The notes beneath the pieces are model-generated. The model was not told the DNA's origin and ran no database searches. It was given only the letters and a program-made list of their open reading frames with translations. A program made the translations under genes and the position numbers. This document shows positions 1 through 5,283 of a stretch of DNA of 64,000 nucleotides, one piece after another (the stretch's first letter is position 1; each line of letters opens with the position of its first letter). Origin of the DNA: Sphingomonas sp. LM7 (lineage in GTDB: Bacteria > Pseudomonadota > Alphaproteobacteria > Sphingomonadales > Sphingomonadaceae); assembly GCF_002002925.1 (NCBI RefSeq), contig NZ_CP019511.1, forward strand, positions 3,379,001-3,443,000. Reading direction: 5' to 3'.

Positions 1-1
1 G

Positions 2-184
2 CAGCAGGCCGATCCGCTGACCGGCTGGAACGGCGGCAGCGAGACCACCAACCAGGTGCGCCTCGCCTTCCCGACGCTGGAGGCGGCGACTGCGCATGCC
101 GAGCGGGAGGGCTATGCCTATCATGTCGTCCCCGCGCCGGCGAAGAAGCTCAAGCTGCAGGCCTACGCCGACAATTTCCGGTGA
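2..184 (+). CDS. ETC complex I subunit, NDUFS4-like (3' end only)
   Basis: Only the last 60 codons are in the window; the gene begins upstream of base 1. The reading frame gives DPLTGWNGGSETTNQVRLAF, then a stretch ending in KLQAYADNFR. This matches the conserved end of the NDUFS4/18-kDa accessory subunit of respiratory complex I (ETC_C1_NDUFS4 family), which in Alphaproteobacteria is a small peripheral protein on the matrix-like arm of NADH:ubiquinone oxidoreductase. The G-W dipeptide after DPL, the QVRLxF strand and the terminal AYADNF are the family signatures. The assignment is strong for so short a fragment; nothing can be said of its start or regulation. Confidence 0.85.
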   Translation, partial: QQADPLTGWNGGSETTNQVRLAFPTLEAATAHAEREGYAYHVVPAPAKKLKLQAYADNFR

Positions 185-485
185 AGTTGACGAAGTTGAC
201 GCAAAAGCCGGTTTTGACGGCGGGTTGACTCGGTAAGTCGTTGGTTTTGAAGGGGTGGCTTGGCGGCGGGGTTGACTCGGCGCGCGGCTTCGCGCCTGTG
301 ACGCGACATCTGCGCGACACCTGCGCGACACCTGCGCGGCACCTAGTCGACACCTACGCGACACCTACGCGACACCTAGTTGGCGCTGGCGGGCGATCGA
401 TTGCACGGTCTCAAAGAGCGGACCCGGAGCGAGTCGCCTCGGGCGTATCAGGCGAAGTCCTACATTGGTAGCCGCGGGGCTGCTT
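185..485. other. Non-coding stretch with short direct repeats
   Basis: About 300 bases follow the complex I gene without a convincing gene. The sequence holds two near-identical 14-15 base copies of GCGGGTTGACTCGG (around 220-233 and 266-280), a short direct repeat GAAGTTGAC at the very start, and the 11-bp tandem array listed separately. The open frames crossing it read out the repeats and match no family I know. Confidence 0.6.
301..377. repeat. 11-bp tandem repeat, seven copies
   Basis: Seven consecutive units of 11 bases occupy this stretch. The most frequent forms are ACGCGACACCT and GCGCGACACCT; variants are ACGCGACATCT (first), GCGCGGCACCT (fourth) and AGTCGACACCT (fifth). The period is close to one helical turn, so all copies face the same side of the DNA, as in protein-binding arrays. 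It could equally be a slippage-generated minisatellite. There are no spacers, so it is not a CRISPR array. Confidence 0.85.
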
Positions 486-514
486 CGTCACCCTGGCCTT
501 GTGCCGGGGTCCAC
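486..514 (+). repeat. Palindromic element family A, left flank of GIY-YIG gene
   Basis: This copy reads CGTCACCCTGGCCTTGTG followed by CCGGGGTCCACC, an imperfect hairpin whose arms are CCCCGGC/GCCGGGG in most copies. Family A recurs at least ten times in this window in both orientations. Here it lies 23 bases before the GIY-YIG start codon, in opposite orientation to the copy at 861-889. Confidence 0.85.
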
Positions 515-536
515 CGGGCGGCAGGCTGCGCAGCCG

Positions 537-887
537 ATGATCGAGCGCATCCCCTGCGTCTACATTCTCGCCAGCGGCTATAACGGTCGGCTCTATACCG
601 GCGCGACCTCGAACCTGGTCGGGCGCGTCCAGCAGCACCGTGCCGGCACGTTCGACGGGCATACCAAGAAGTACGGCATCAAGCGGCTGGTCTATTACGA
701 AGTCGGCGACACGATGGAGGCGGTGTTCCTGCGCGAGAAGCAGATCAAGCGCTATCCCCGCGACTGGAGGCGTAACCTGATTGAGCGGCAGAACCCGGCG
801 TGGAATGACCTTGCGGTGGGGCTGGGGTTGGAGCCGCTGGTGGTCTCGCGTGGCGGCGCAGTGGACCCCGGCACAAGGCCGGGGTGA
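537..887 (+). CDS. GIY-YIG family nuclease (small, stand-alone)
   Basis: The product (116 aa) is a single-domain GIY-YIG endonuclease of the UPF0213/YhbQ-like type. The paired tyrosines appear as VYILAS and LYTGATS, followed by an arginine and histidine in RVQQH and by the metal-binding glutamate in EAVFLREKQIK. The conserved RNLIERQNP segment closes the fold. Cellular roles of such orphan nucleases are unknown. The start at 537 is chosen because IERIPCVYIL is where homologues begin; an upstream GTG in the same frame would read through the left palindromic repeat. The last ten residues and the stop codon come from the right repeat (861-889). The gene sits alone between inverted family A repeats, which suggests a mobile or repeat-associated cassette. 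Confidence 0.85.
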   Translation: MIERIPCVYILASGYNGRLYTGATSNLVGRVQQHRAGTFDGHTKKYGIKRLVYYEVGDTMEAVFLREKQIKRYPRDWRRNLIERQNPAWNDLAVGLGLEPLVVSRGGAVDPGTRPG

Positions 888-953
888 CGGTTTGGGTTCG
901 GGCGGGCGGTTGCCTTCTTCTCGTCGTCACCCCGGACTTGTTCCGGGGTCCAC
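861..953. repeat. Two inverted family A palindromes
   Basis: The copy at 861-889 reads GTGGACCCCGGCACAAGG and continues CCGGGGTGACGG; it carries the GIY-YIG stop codon. The copy at 925-953 is in the opposite orientation and has the variant core GGACTTGTTCC. Each can fold into a hairpin, and together they form an inverted pair separated by about 35 bases, the arrangement also seen at 17752-17861 and 20552-20661. Confidence 0.85.
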
Positions 954-1000
954 GGTGCGGCGGAAGGGATGCGGCTGGTGGAGTGCTGGGCGCGGGCGGC

Positions 1001-1125
1001 GCGACTGGAGGCGTAACCTGATCGAGCGGCAGGACCCAGCGTGAAATGACTTCGCGGTGGGGTGGTGCCGAAGCCGCTGCGGTCTTGCTCGGCGAGGCGG
1101 TCGACCCTGTTGCCGGCTAACAGGG
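1001..1125 (+). pseudogene. Decayed 3' remnant of a second GIY-YIG cassette
   Basis: Bases 1002-1072 repeat 761-830 of the intact GIY-YIG gene with scattered substitutions and small gaps. The frame still reads RDWRRNLIERQDPA, but a TGA then replaces the tryptophan codon of the intact gene. The downstream part keeps a trace of the GCAGTGGACC repeat end as GCGGTCGACC. The upstream two thirds of the gene are missing. A second copy of the nuclease cassette therefore once lay here, or the cassette was partly duplicated. Confidence 0.7.
1105..1125. terminator. Short perfect hairpin behind the HEPN gene
   Basis: CCCTGTT, a seven-base loop and AACAGGG form a perfect seven-pair stem eight bases beyond the stop codon of the leftward HEPN gene. 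No run of T follows on either strand, so it is at best a weak terminator or an mRNA 3' end stabiliser. It stands where the right palindrome of the decayed nuclease cassette would be expected and may be its remnant. Confidence 0.35.
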
Positions 1126-1132
1126 GGCCGTT

Positions 1133-1681
1133 TCAAAGTTGAAAGCTTGGATATCGGGTTGTTATCGCTCTAAGTCTCGAAAATATCTCGGAGATGTATC
1201 CCAAAGTTTCGTTGAAAGAGGGGAAATAATCTCCGGGATGGGCGCATTCATTTCTTTTCGAGAGCATCCCAAAGAGTGCCTTGGCTTCCGCTTTAGTAAA
1301 TATATTCATGGCTCCCATAGCTTCGATGAGAGCATATTCAGTGTAGAATTCTGACATCTGTTCGACCGAATTTAGGGTCCATTTCGATCGCACAGCTTTG
1401 AGTTTTGTGAACCCATCGCTCGCAATGAGAGTCTGTAGGCAATCAACCATTCCTGCCCAAGCCATCACGTGCGCGGCACGGAAAAGGCCGTTTTCGACGC
1501 AACGCAGGCCTTGTCGGAAAATTTCATCTTGACGAAGAGTTAGGCCGGTTAGAGTTACATAACTTTCGTCAAGAGTCACTTTCCTGCTTATAGACGATTC
1601 AAGGCCGCCGAATATTCTATGAGATTCAACTTCAAATCGAGATATACGTACAGCCCATTCCTGAATTTCATTTTGAGGCAT
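1133..1681 (-). CDS. HEPN-like protein, putative ribonuclease toxin
   Basis: This 182-residue protein matches no named enzyme that I recognise. It is mostly helical by composition and carries R143-N-E-C-A-H148, which fits the Rx4-6H active motif of HEPN ribonucleases, with a polar residue after the arginine as is usual. A helix rich in aromatic and small residues (HVMAWAGMVDCLQTL, about 71-85) resembles the first HEPN helix. HEPN proteins are common RNase toxins and defence effectors. It is the second gene of a pair: its start overlaps the end of the DUF5343 gene by 14 bases, so the two are probably translated together. By eye, sampled stretches have 45-50% GC, far below the surroundings. The catalytic assignment is an inference from one motif. 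Confidence 0.6.
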   Translation of the reverse strand: MPQNEIQEWAVRISRFEVESHRIFGGLESSISRKVTLDESYVTLTGLTLRQDEIFRQGLRCVENGLFRAAHVMAWAGMVDCLQTLIASDGFTKLKAVRSKWTLNSVEQMSEFYTEYALIEAMGAMNIFTKAEAKALFGMLSKRNECAHPGDYFPSFNETLGYISEIFSRLRAITTRYPSFQL

Positions 1682-2285
1682 CGATGAGATGCTTTCTCAT
1701 TGCGGAAAAGAATTTTTCATAAACTTCGCCTGTGGCGTCTGTGGGGACGACCAGTTCGACGTTGAGGTTAATCGTCATGCCGTTCGCCCCACTCATTGTG
1801 TGAGATACTACGGGCGATCCGTTGCTACGAAATTCCTGCCGATCCTGATTTTCAGGCTGGGTCGGAGTCTGGCTGTCGATCTCTTCGAAATCGCCATATT
1901 GAGAAAGACTTCGGAAAGTAGAAACCATTTGCTTGACGACGGCATCGCCGACAGTAGTTTTTGCCTTAAAGAAATTCATTAATGCTTCGGCGTCTTTTCT
2001 ATTGGCATCAGGAAACGTCTTAAAAAGTTCTGCATAGCCAGCTTTTGTACCACGTGCTGTCGCCGCCTGAGGATTTGTTCGAGCATCTTTCCAAAGCTGC
2101 TGAGGGACACCGGACGCGTCTATAAAACCAATATGCTTTAGAACTCCCACGACGGAACGGTCATTACTGCTCTTATAGCCCCAGACGGGAAGCTCCTTCG
2201 TGGTGAACTTGTCCGGAACTCCGTGTGAACCAATTGCCTTGATGACCGCGATCAGGGTTCCGACATTCTGCGTGTATGGAAACAT
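1668..2285 (-). CDS. DUF5343 domain protein, partner of the HEPN gene
   Basis: The 205-residue product matches the DUF5343 pattern as I know it: an N-terminal domain with the segment GVPDKFTTKELPVWGYKSSN, then DRSVVGVLKHIGFID and a helical region to about residue 125. A low-complexity linker rich in Q, S and T (about 130-155) leads to a C-terminal strand-helix unit (MTINLNVELVVPTD, then YEKFFSAMRKHL) that often ends proteins of this family. The biochemical function of DUF5343 is unknown. As first gene of the pair it sits where an antitoxin or sensor would be expected. A strong Shine-Dalgarno, AGGAGGGGG, precedes the ATG but lies inside a hairpin. GC content is low, as for its partner, which suggests recent acquisition. 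Confidence 0.75.
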   Translation of the reverse strand: MFPYTQNVGTLIAVIKAIGSHGVPDKFTTKELPVWGYKSSNDRSVVGVLKHIGFIDASGVPQQLWKDARTNPQAATARGTKAGYAELFKTFPDANRKDAEALMNFFKAKTTVGDAVVKQMVSTFRSLSQYGDFEEIDSQTPTQPENQDRQEFRSNGSPVVSHTMSGANGMTINLNVELVVPTDATGEVYEKFFSAMRKHLIDASK

Positions 2286-2288
2286 TGC

Positions 2289-2305
2289 CCCCTCCTATTG
2301 AGGGG
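2289..2305 (-). promoter_or_regulatory. Hairpin covering the ribosome binding site of the DUF5343 gene
   Basis: On the minus strand CCCCTC, a five-base loop and GAGGGG form a perfect six-pair stem. Its right arm is part of the AGGAGGGGG ribosome binding site just before the start codon at 2285. If the left arm is transcribed, translation of the pair could be held down by this structure. The candidate promoter would place the transcript start very near the left arm, so the point is open. Confidence 0.4.
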
Positions 2306-2307
2306 AC

Positions 2308-2335
2308 AACATATACAGACGTAAATCAGTGTCCA
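2308..2335 (-). promoter_or_regulatory. Candidate promoter of the DUF5343-HEPN pair
   Basis: On the minus strand TGGACA (2335-2330) and TATGTT (2313-2308) are separated by 16 bases and resemble -35 and -10 boxes of a housekeeping promoter. They lie between the pair and the end of nrdB, in the AT-rich part of the gap. The prediction rests on sequence resemblance only. Confidence 0.35.
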
Positions 2336-2345
2336 GTCAGTCGGT

Positions 2346-3404
2346 TCACTCCGCCGCAATCCCTGCCTTAGCGAACATATCCCCGCTAGCCTCGCCAGCA
2401 TCCTCGTTCGCCACCGGCAGCACCTTCGCCTTTTGCCGCTTGTCGAACGAATCCCACACTTCGTTCCACTGGCCGCGCGTCGCGCCCTTGGAATATTCGG
2501 TCGCGCGCTGTTCGAAGAAATTGGCGTGCTCGACGCCGTTGAGCATCGGGGCGAGCCAGGGGAGGGGGTGTTCGTCGATCATGTAGATCGGCTTGAGGCC
2601 GAGCTGGCCCAGCCGCCAGTCGGCGATGTAGCGGATATACTTCTTGATCTCCTTGGGCGTCATGCCGGTCACCGGGCCCTGCTCGAACGCCAGGTCGATG
2701 AACGCGTCCTCGAGCCGCACCGTGGTCTGGCACATGTCCATGATGTCGGACTTGACCGACTTGGTCAGGCAGTCGCGCTCCTTGGCGAAGGTGTGGAACA
2801 GCTTGATGATGCCTTCGCAGTGCAGCGTCTCGTCGCGGATCGACCAGGTGACGATCTGACCCATGCCCTTCATCTTGTTGAAGCGCGGGAAGTTCATCAG
2901 CATCGCGAAGCTGGCGAAGAGCTGGAGCCCCTCGGTGAAGCCGCCGAACATCGCGAGCGTCTTGGCGATGTCCTCGTCGCTGTCGACGCCGAACTTGCCG
3001 AGATAGTCGTGCTTGTCCTTCATCTCGCTATATTCGAGGAACATGCCGTATTCGCTTTCGGGCATGCCGATGGTGTCGAGCAGGTGCGAATAGGCGGCGA
3101 TGTGCACCGTCTCCATGTTGGAGAAGGCGGCGAGCATCATCTTGATCTCGGTCGGCTTGAACACGCGGCCGTATTTCTCGTGGTAGCAATCCTGCACTTC
3201 CACGTCGGCCTGGGTAAAGAAGCGGAAGATCTGGGTGAGCAGGTTGCGCTCGTGATCCGAGAGCTTCTGCGCCCAGTCGCGGCAATCCTCGCCGAGCGGC
3301 ACTTCCTCGGGCAGCCAGTGGAGCTGCTGCTGGCGCTTCCAAAATTCGAACGCCCAAGGGTACTCGAACGGCTTGTAGGTCTTGCGGGCTTCGAGAAGGG
3401 ACAT
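2346..3404 (-). CDS. nrdB: Ribonucleotide reductase, beta (radical) subunit
   Basis: The 352-residue protein is the class Ia R2 subunit. It carries the di-iron centre and tyrosyl radical that start reduction of ribonucleoside diphosphates in NrdA. The iron ligands are visible as the aspartate in TQADVEVQDCY, E and H in NMETVHIAAYSHL, and E and H in RDETLHCEG. The tyrosine of AAYSHL is in the radical position. The C-terminal tail needed for docking on NrdA is present but variable. It lies four bases after a small membrane protein gene and is the last gene of a leftward group of four. Its partner nrdA lies 1.9 kb upstream on the same strand. Confidence 0.97.
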   Translation of the reverse strand: MSLLEARKTYKPFEYPWAFEFWKRQQQLHWLPEEVPLGEDCRDWAQKLSDHERNLLTQIFRFFTQADVEVQDCYHEKYGRVFKPTEIKMMLAAFSNMETVHIAAYSHLLDTIGMPESEYGMFLEYSEMKDKHDYLGKFGVDSDEDIAKTLAMFGGFTEGLQLFASFAMLMNFPRFNKMKGMGQIVTWSIRDETLHCEGIIKLFHTFAKERDCLTKSVKSDIMDMCQTTVRLEDAFIDLAFEQGPVTGMTPKEIKKYIRYIADWRLGQLGLKPIYMIDEHPLPWLAPMLNGVEHANFFEQRATEYSKGATRGQWNEVWDSFDKRQKAKVLPVANEDAGEASGDMFAKAGIAAE

Positions 3405-3408
3405 GGGA

Positions 3409-3720
3409 TTACTCCGGAGAAAATGGAAACAGGATTTTGAAAAGCTCGGGCAGGCTGGCCACGAGAAACATCACGGCAAACGTTCGAACGAAGTGCCATG
3501 CGAAGCCATGGGCGACATACGGCACGGGCGTTCTGCTCTCGAGTTCGCGCAGCTCCTCGAAATAGCGGTCGCTGCCGCGAGCGAGCCGTGCCGCGAGGCG
3601 GCGTGCATGACGCGCGCGCAGCCATTGATCGAAAGTTGGGCCCAGCCGTGAAGCTATCAAAGCGTAGATCCCCGAAAAGATCAGCGCAGTGGCCGCATAA
3701 AAAAGCACGCGCTCCATCAT
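3409..3720 (-). CDS. Small membrane protein upstream of nrdB
   Basis: A 103-residue protein of unknown function. It has one hydrophobic segment at the N terminus (about 5-24), a basic central region rich in arginine and alanine (RARHARRLAARLARG), and a second hydrophobic segment near the end (about 75-97). The basic stretch probably faces the cytoplasm. Its start overlaps the stop of the preceding gene by four bases (ATGA), and nrdB starts four bases after its stop, so the group is probably one transcript. I do not recognise the family. Confidence 0.75.
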   Translation of the reverse strand: MMERVLFYAATALIFSGIYALIASRLGPTFDQWLRARHARRLAARLARGSDRYFEELRELESRTPVPYVAHGFAWHFVRTFAVMFLVASLPELFKILFPFSPE

Positions 3721-3935
3721 GCCGCCCCCGCCATCGTCGCGACGACTGCGAAGCCGCCGAGGAACAGGCCGAGCGCGAAGAGCATCATGCCCGCGATGCG
3801 CAGCGCGTAGCCGGTCGCCTGTGCGTCGGGCAGGCGCAGCGCCTGGCGCGCGAGCGACGGACGCAGCAGCGTCGTCAGCCCGAGCGCGCCGGTGGCGCCG
3901 GCCAGTCCGGCCATCAAGGCGAGGCTGCGCGTCAC
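3717..3935 (-). CDS. Small membrane protein, two helices
   Basis: A 72-residue hydrophobic protein with a first membrane segment near residues 5-22 and a second near 45-68 (IAGMMLFALGLFLGGFAVVA). The connecting loop is basic and proline-containing. It overlaps both neighbours by four bases, so it is translationally coupled to the lipoprotein before it and the membrane protein after it. The function is unknown to me. Confidence 0.7.
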   Translation of the reverse strand: MTRSLALMAGLAGATGALGLTTLLRPSLARQALRLPDAQATGYALRIAGMMLFALGLFLGGFAVVATMAGAA

Positions 3936-4258
3936 TGGTGGTCGATCACCGTGGTGCGCTTCTCGCGGATCACGCGGTCGCGATAGACGACCTTCTTGCC
4001 GCGATTGGCGCCGACGCCGAACACGACGATGCCGAGGAAATAGCCGAAATCATACCAGCCGCCATTGTTGGGCACGGCATAGACCGCGACGTCGGGCATG
4101 ATCAGCGACAGGCACCACGCCACCGGGAAGATGAAGCCGTGCCACAGGCCCAGCAGGAAGCCGGGCGCGCCGGGGGCGACGCCGCTGCTCACTTGCGTGG
4201 CGCAGGCGGAGAGCAGAATGAAGGCGGCGAGTGCCGCGGTGGTGCGGAGATGCTTCAT
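3932..4258 (-). CDS. Small predicted lipoprotein with membrane segments
   Basis: The 108-residue product begins MKHLRTTAALAAFILLSACA, a type II signal peptide with the lipobox LSAC, so the mature protein should carry a lipid at cysteine 19. Behind it come two further hydrophobic stretches (LGLWHGFIFPVAWCLSLIM and YFLGIVVFGVGANRG) and a basic tail. The ATG at 4258 is preferred over one nine codons upstream because it starts the signal peptide directly. It is the first gene of the nrdB-linked group. Similar short proteins are common in sphingomonads; none is characterised as far as I know. Confidence 0.7.
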   Translation of the reverse strand: MKHLRTTAALAAFILLSACATQVSSGVAPGAPGFLLGLWHGFIFPVAWCLSLIMPDVAVYAVPNNGGWYDFGYFLGIVVFGVGANRGKKVVYRDRVIREKRTTVIDHQ

Positions 4259-4356
4259 GCACCCCTCCCTTGGTATGAGTGACATGTCGGCCGCGAGGCT
4301 GCATCGTTTGTCCGCGATGCGCGTTGGACGCGCGAACCTTCAAGAGGAGAAGCATC

Positions 4357-4626
4357 ATGGCCGACGCAAGTGCAATCAAGGAACATATGGAAGTCATCGG
4401 CGCCGACGGCGTCCATGTCGGGACCGTCGACCATGTCGAGGGCAACCGGATCAAGCTGACCAAGAAGGACAGCGGCGCGCAGATCGAGGGTGCCGAGGGT
4501 TCGCACGCCGGGCACCATCACTTCATCTCGCTCGGCCTGGTGGCCGATGTCGAGGGTGACCAGGTGCGGCTGTCGGCGAACGCGGACGTCGCGGTGACGT
4601 TTGAGGAGGAAGAGAGCGAGGGGTAA
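4357..4626 (+). CDS. DUF2171 domain protein
   Basis: The 89-residue protein begins MADASAIKEHMEVIGADGVH and continues with VGTVDHVEGNRIKLTK and the histidine cluster GHHHFISLGLVADVEG. This is the DUF2171 pattern: a small PRC-barrel-like beta protein found singly or in tandem in many bacteria and often linked to stress responses. The start is fixed by the strong ribosome binding site AAGAGGAGA seven bases upstream. It points rightward between two leftward groups and probably has its own promoter. The tail is very acidic (EEEESEG). Confidence 0.85.
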   Translation: MADASAIKEHMEVIGADGVHVGTVDHVEGNRIKLTKKDSGAQIEGAEGSHAGHHHFISLGLVADVEGDQVRLSANADVAVTFEEEESEG

Positions 4627-4637
4627 AGCCCTAGCGC

Positions 4638-4779
4638 GCGTCCCCCTCACCCTTCCGGCGCTACGCGCCTCCCTCCCTCTCCCACAAGGGGAGAGGGATT
4701 TGGGAACGACCTTTTCCCTCTCCCCTTGTGGGAGAGGGAAGGGGCCCGCGCCATAGGCGTGGGAAGGGTGAGGGGGACG
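4638..4779. repeat. Family C palindromes, inverted pair (left flank of DUF559 gene)
   Basis: Two inverted arms face each other. The first (4638-4698) starts TCCCCCTCACCCTTCC and ends CACAAGGGGAGAGGGA. The second (4713-4779) starts TCCCTCTCCCCTTGTGGG and ends GGGAAGGGTGAGGGGGAC. They fold back on each other over about 60 bases. The second arm also matches, in inverse orientation, the repeat at 5189-5257 beyond the nuclease domain. The structure probably also ends transcription from both sides. Confidence 0.85.
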
Positions 4780-4781
4780 TA

Positions 4782-5282
4782 TCACGCGAAGCTGCCCCGC
4801 AATTCGGGCGGCAGGTTCCTGGCGATCCCGGCGAGAACGCCTTCCATGTTTCCCATCACATCGTTGTTCCAGACGCGGATCACGCGATAGCCTTCGGCAT
4901 TGAGGAACGCGGTGCGCGCGGCGTCGTGATCCTGGCGCTCGGCGTGCGTCGCGTCGTCGACTTCAACGATCAACTTGGCCGCGTGCGAGCAGAAGTCAGA
5001 ATGGTACGGGCCGAACGGCACCTGCTGGCGAAACTTGGCCTCTGGCAATGCGCGGCGGAGTTCTGCCCATAATGCCTTCTCGACCGGGCCGGATTCGCGG
5101 CGCAGCTTGCGCGAGCGAGCAACGGTAGCGGCGGGAAGCAGCTGGCGCCTGGTCAGGCCTTCCGCATTGCCCCTTATCGGACGGCGTGACTCCCCCTCAC
5201 CCTTCCCACTGCCTTCGGCAGCGGGCCCCTTCCCTCTCTCACAAGGGGAGAGGGAGTGCAGAGGGCGCTCTAGCTCCGCCAC
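4782..5282 (-). CDS. DUF559 endonuclease-like protein
   Basis: The frame encodes 166 residues; the recognisable DUF559 domain (Vsr/restriction-endonuclease fold) covers about 55-160. It begins ARSRKLRRESGPVEKALW, has the putative catalytic pair D and E in YHSDFCSHAAKLIVEVDDAT, and closes with GYRVIRVWNNDVMGN. The first 35 residues (CERGKGPAAEGSGKGEGES) are simply the translated family C repeat at 5189-5257. No ATG, GTG or TTG lies between that repeat and the domain, so the gene either uses a start inside or before the element or has an unusual start such as ATA. Substrate and role are unknown. It separates nrdA from the nrdB group. Confidence 0.75.
   Translation of the reverse strand: MAELERPLHSLSPCERGKGPAAEGSGKGEGESRRPIRGNAEGLTRRQLLPAATVARSRKLRRESGPVEKALWAELRRALPEAKFRQQVPFGPYHSDFCSHAAKLIVEVDDATHAERQDHDAARTAFLNAEGYRVIRVWNNDVMGNMEGVLAGIARNLPPELRGSFA
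5189..5257. repeat. Family C palindrome, right flank of DUF559 gene
   Basis: This stretch reads TCCCCCTCACCCTTCCCACT and, after a short GC-rich loop, CCCCTTCCCTCTCTCACAAG. It is the inverse counterpart of 4713-4779: both share the order of the purine-rich blocks, with only the small internal loop differing. It lies inside the 5' part of the reading frame of the DUF559 gene. Confidence 0.85.
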
Positions 5283-5283
5283 C

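Noticed and set aside
301..377. Possible CRISPR array
   Set aside because: The 11-base units are contiguous and have no spacers; no cas gene is near.
241..471. A 76-codon frame across the tandem repeat
   Set aside because: Its protein is only the translated 11-base repeat (CATPxRHLxDTY), and no ribosome binding site or family is apparent.
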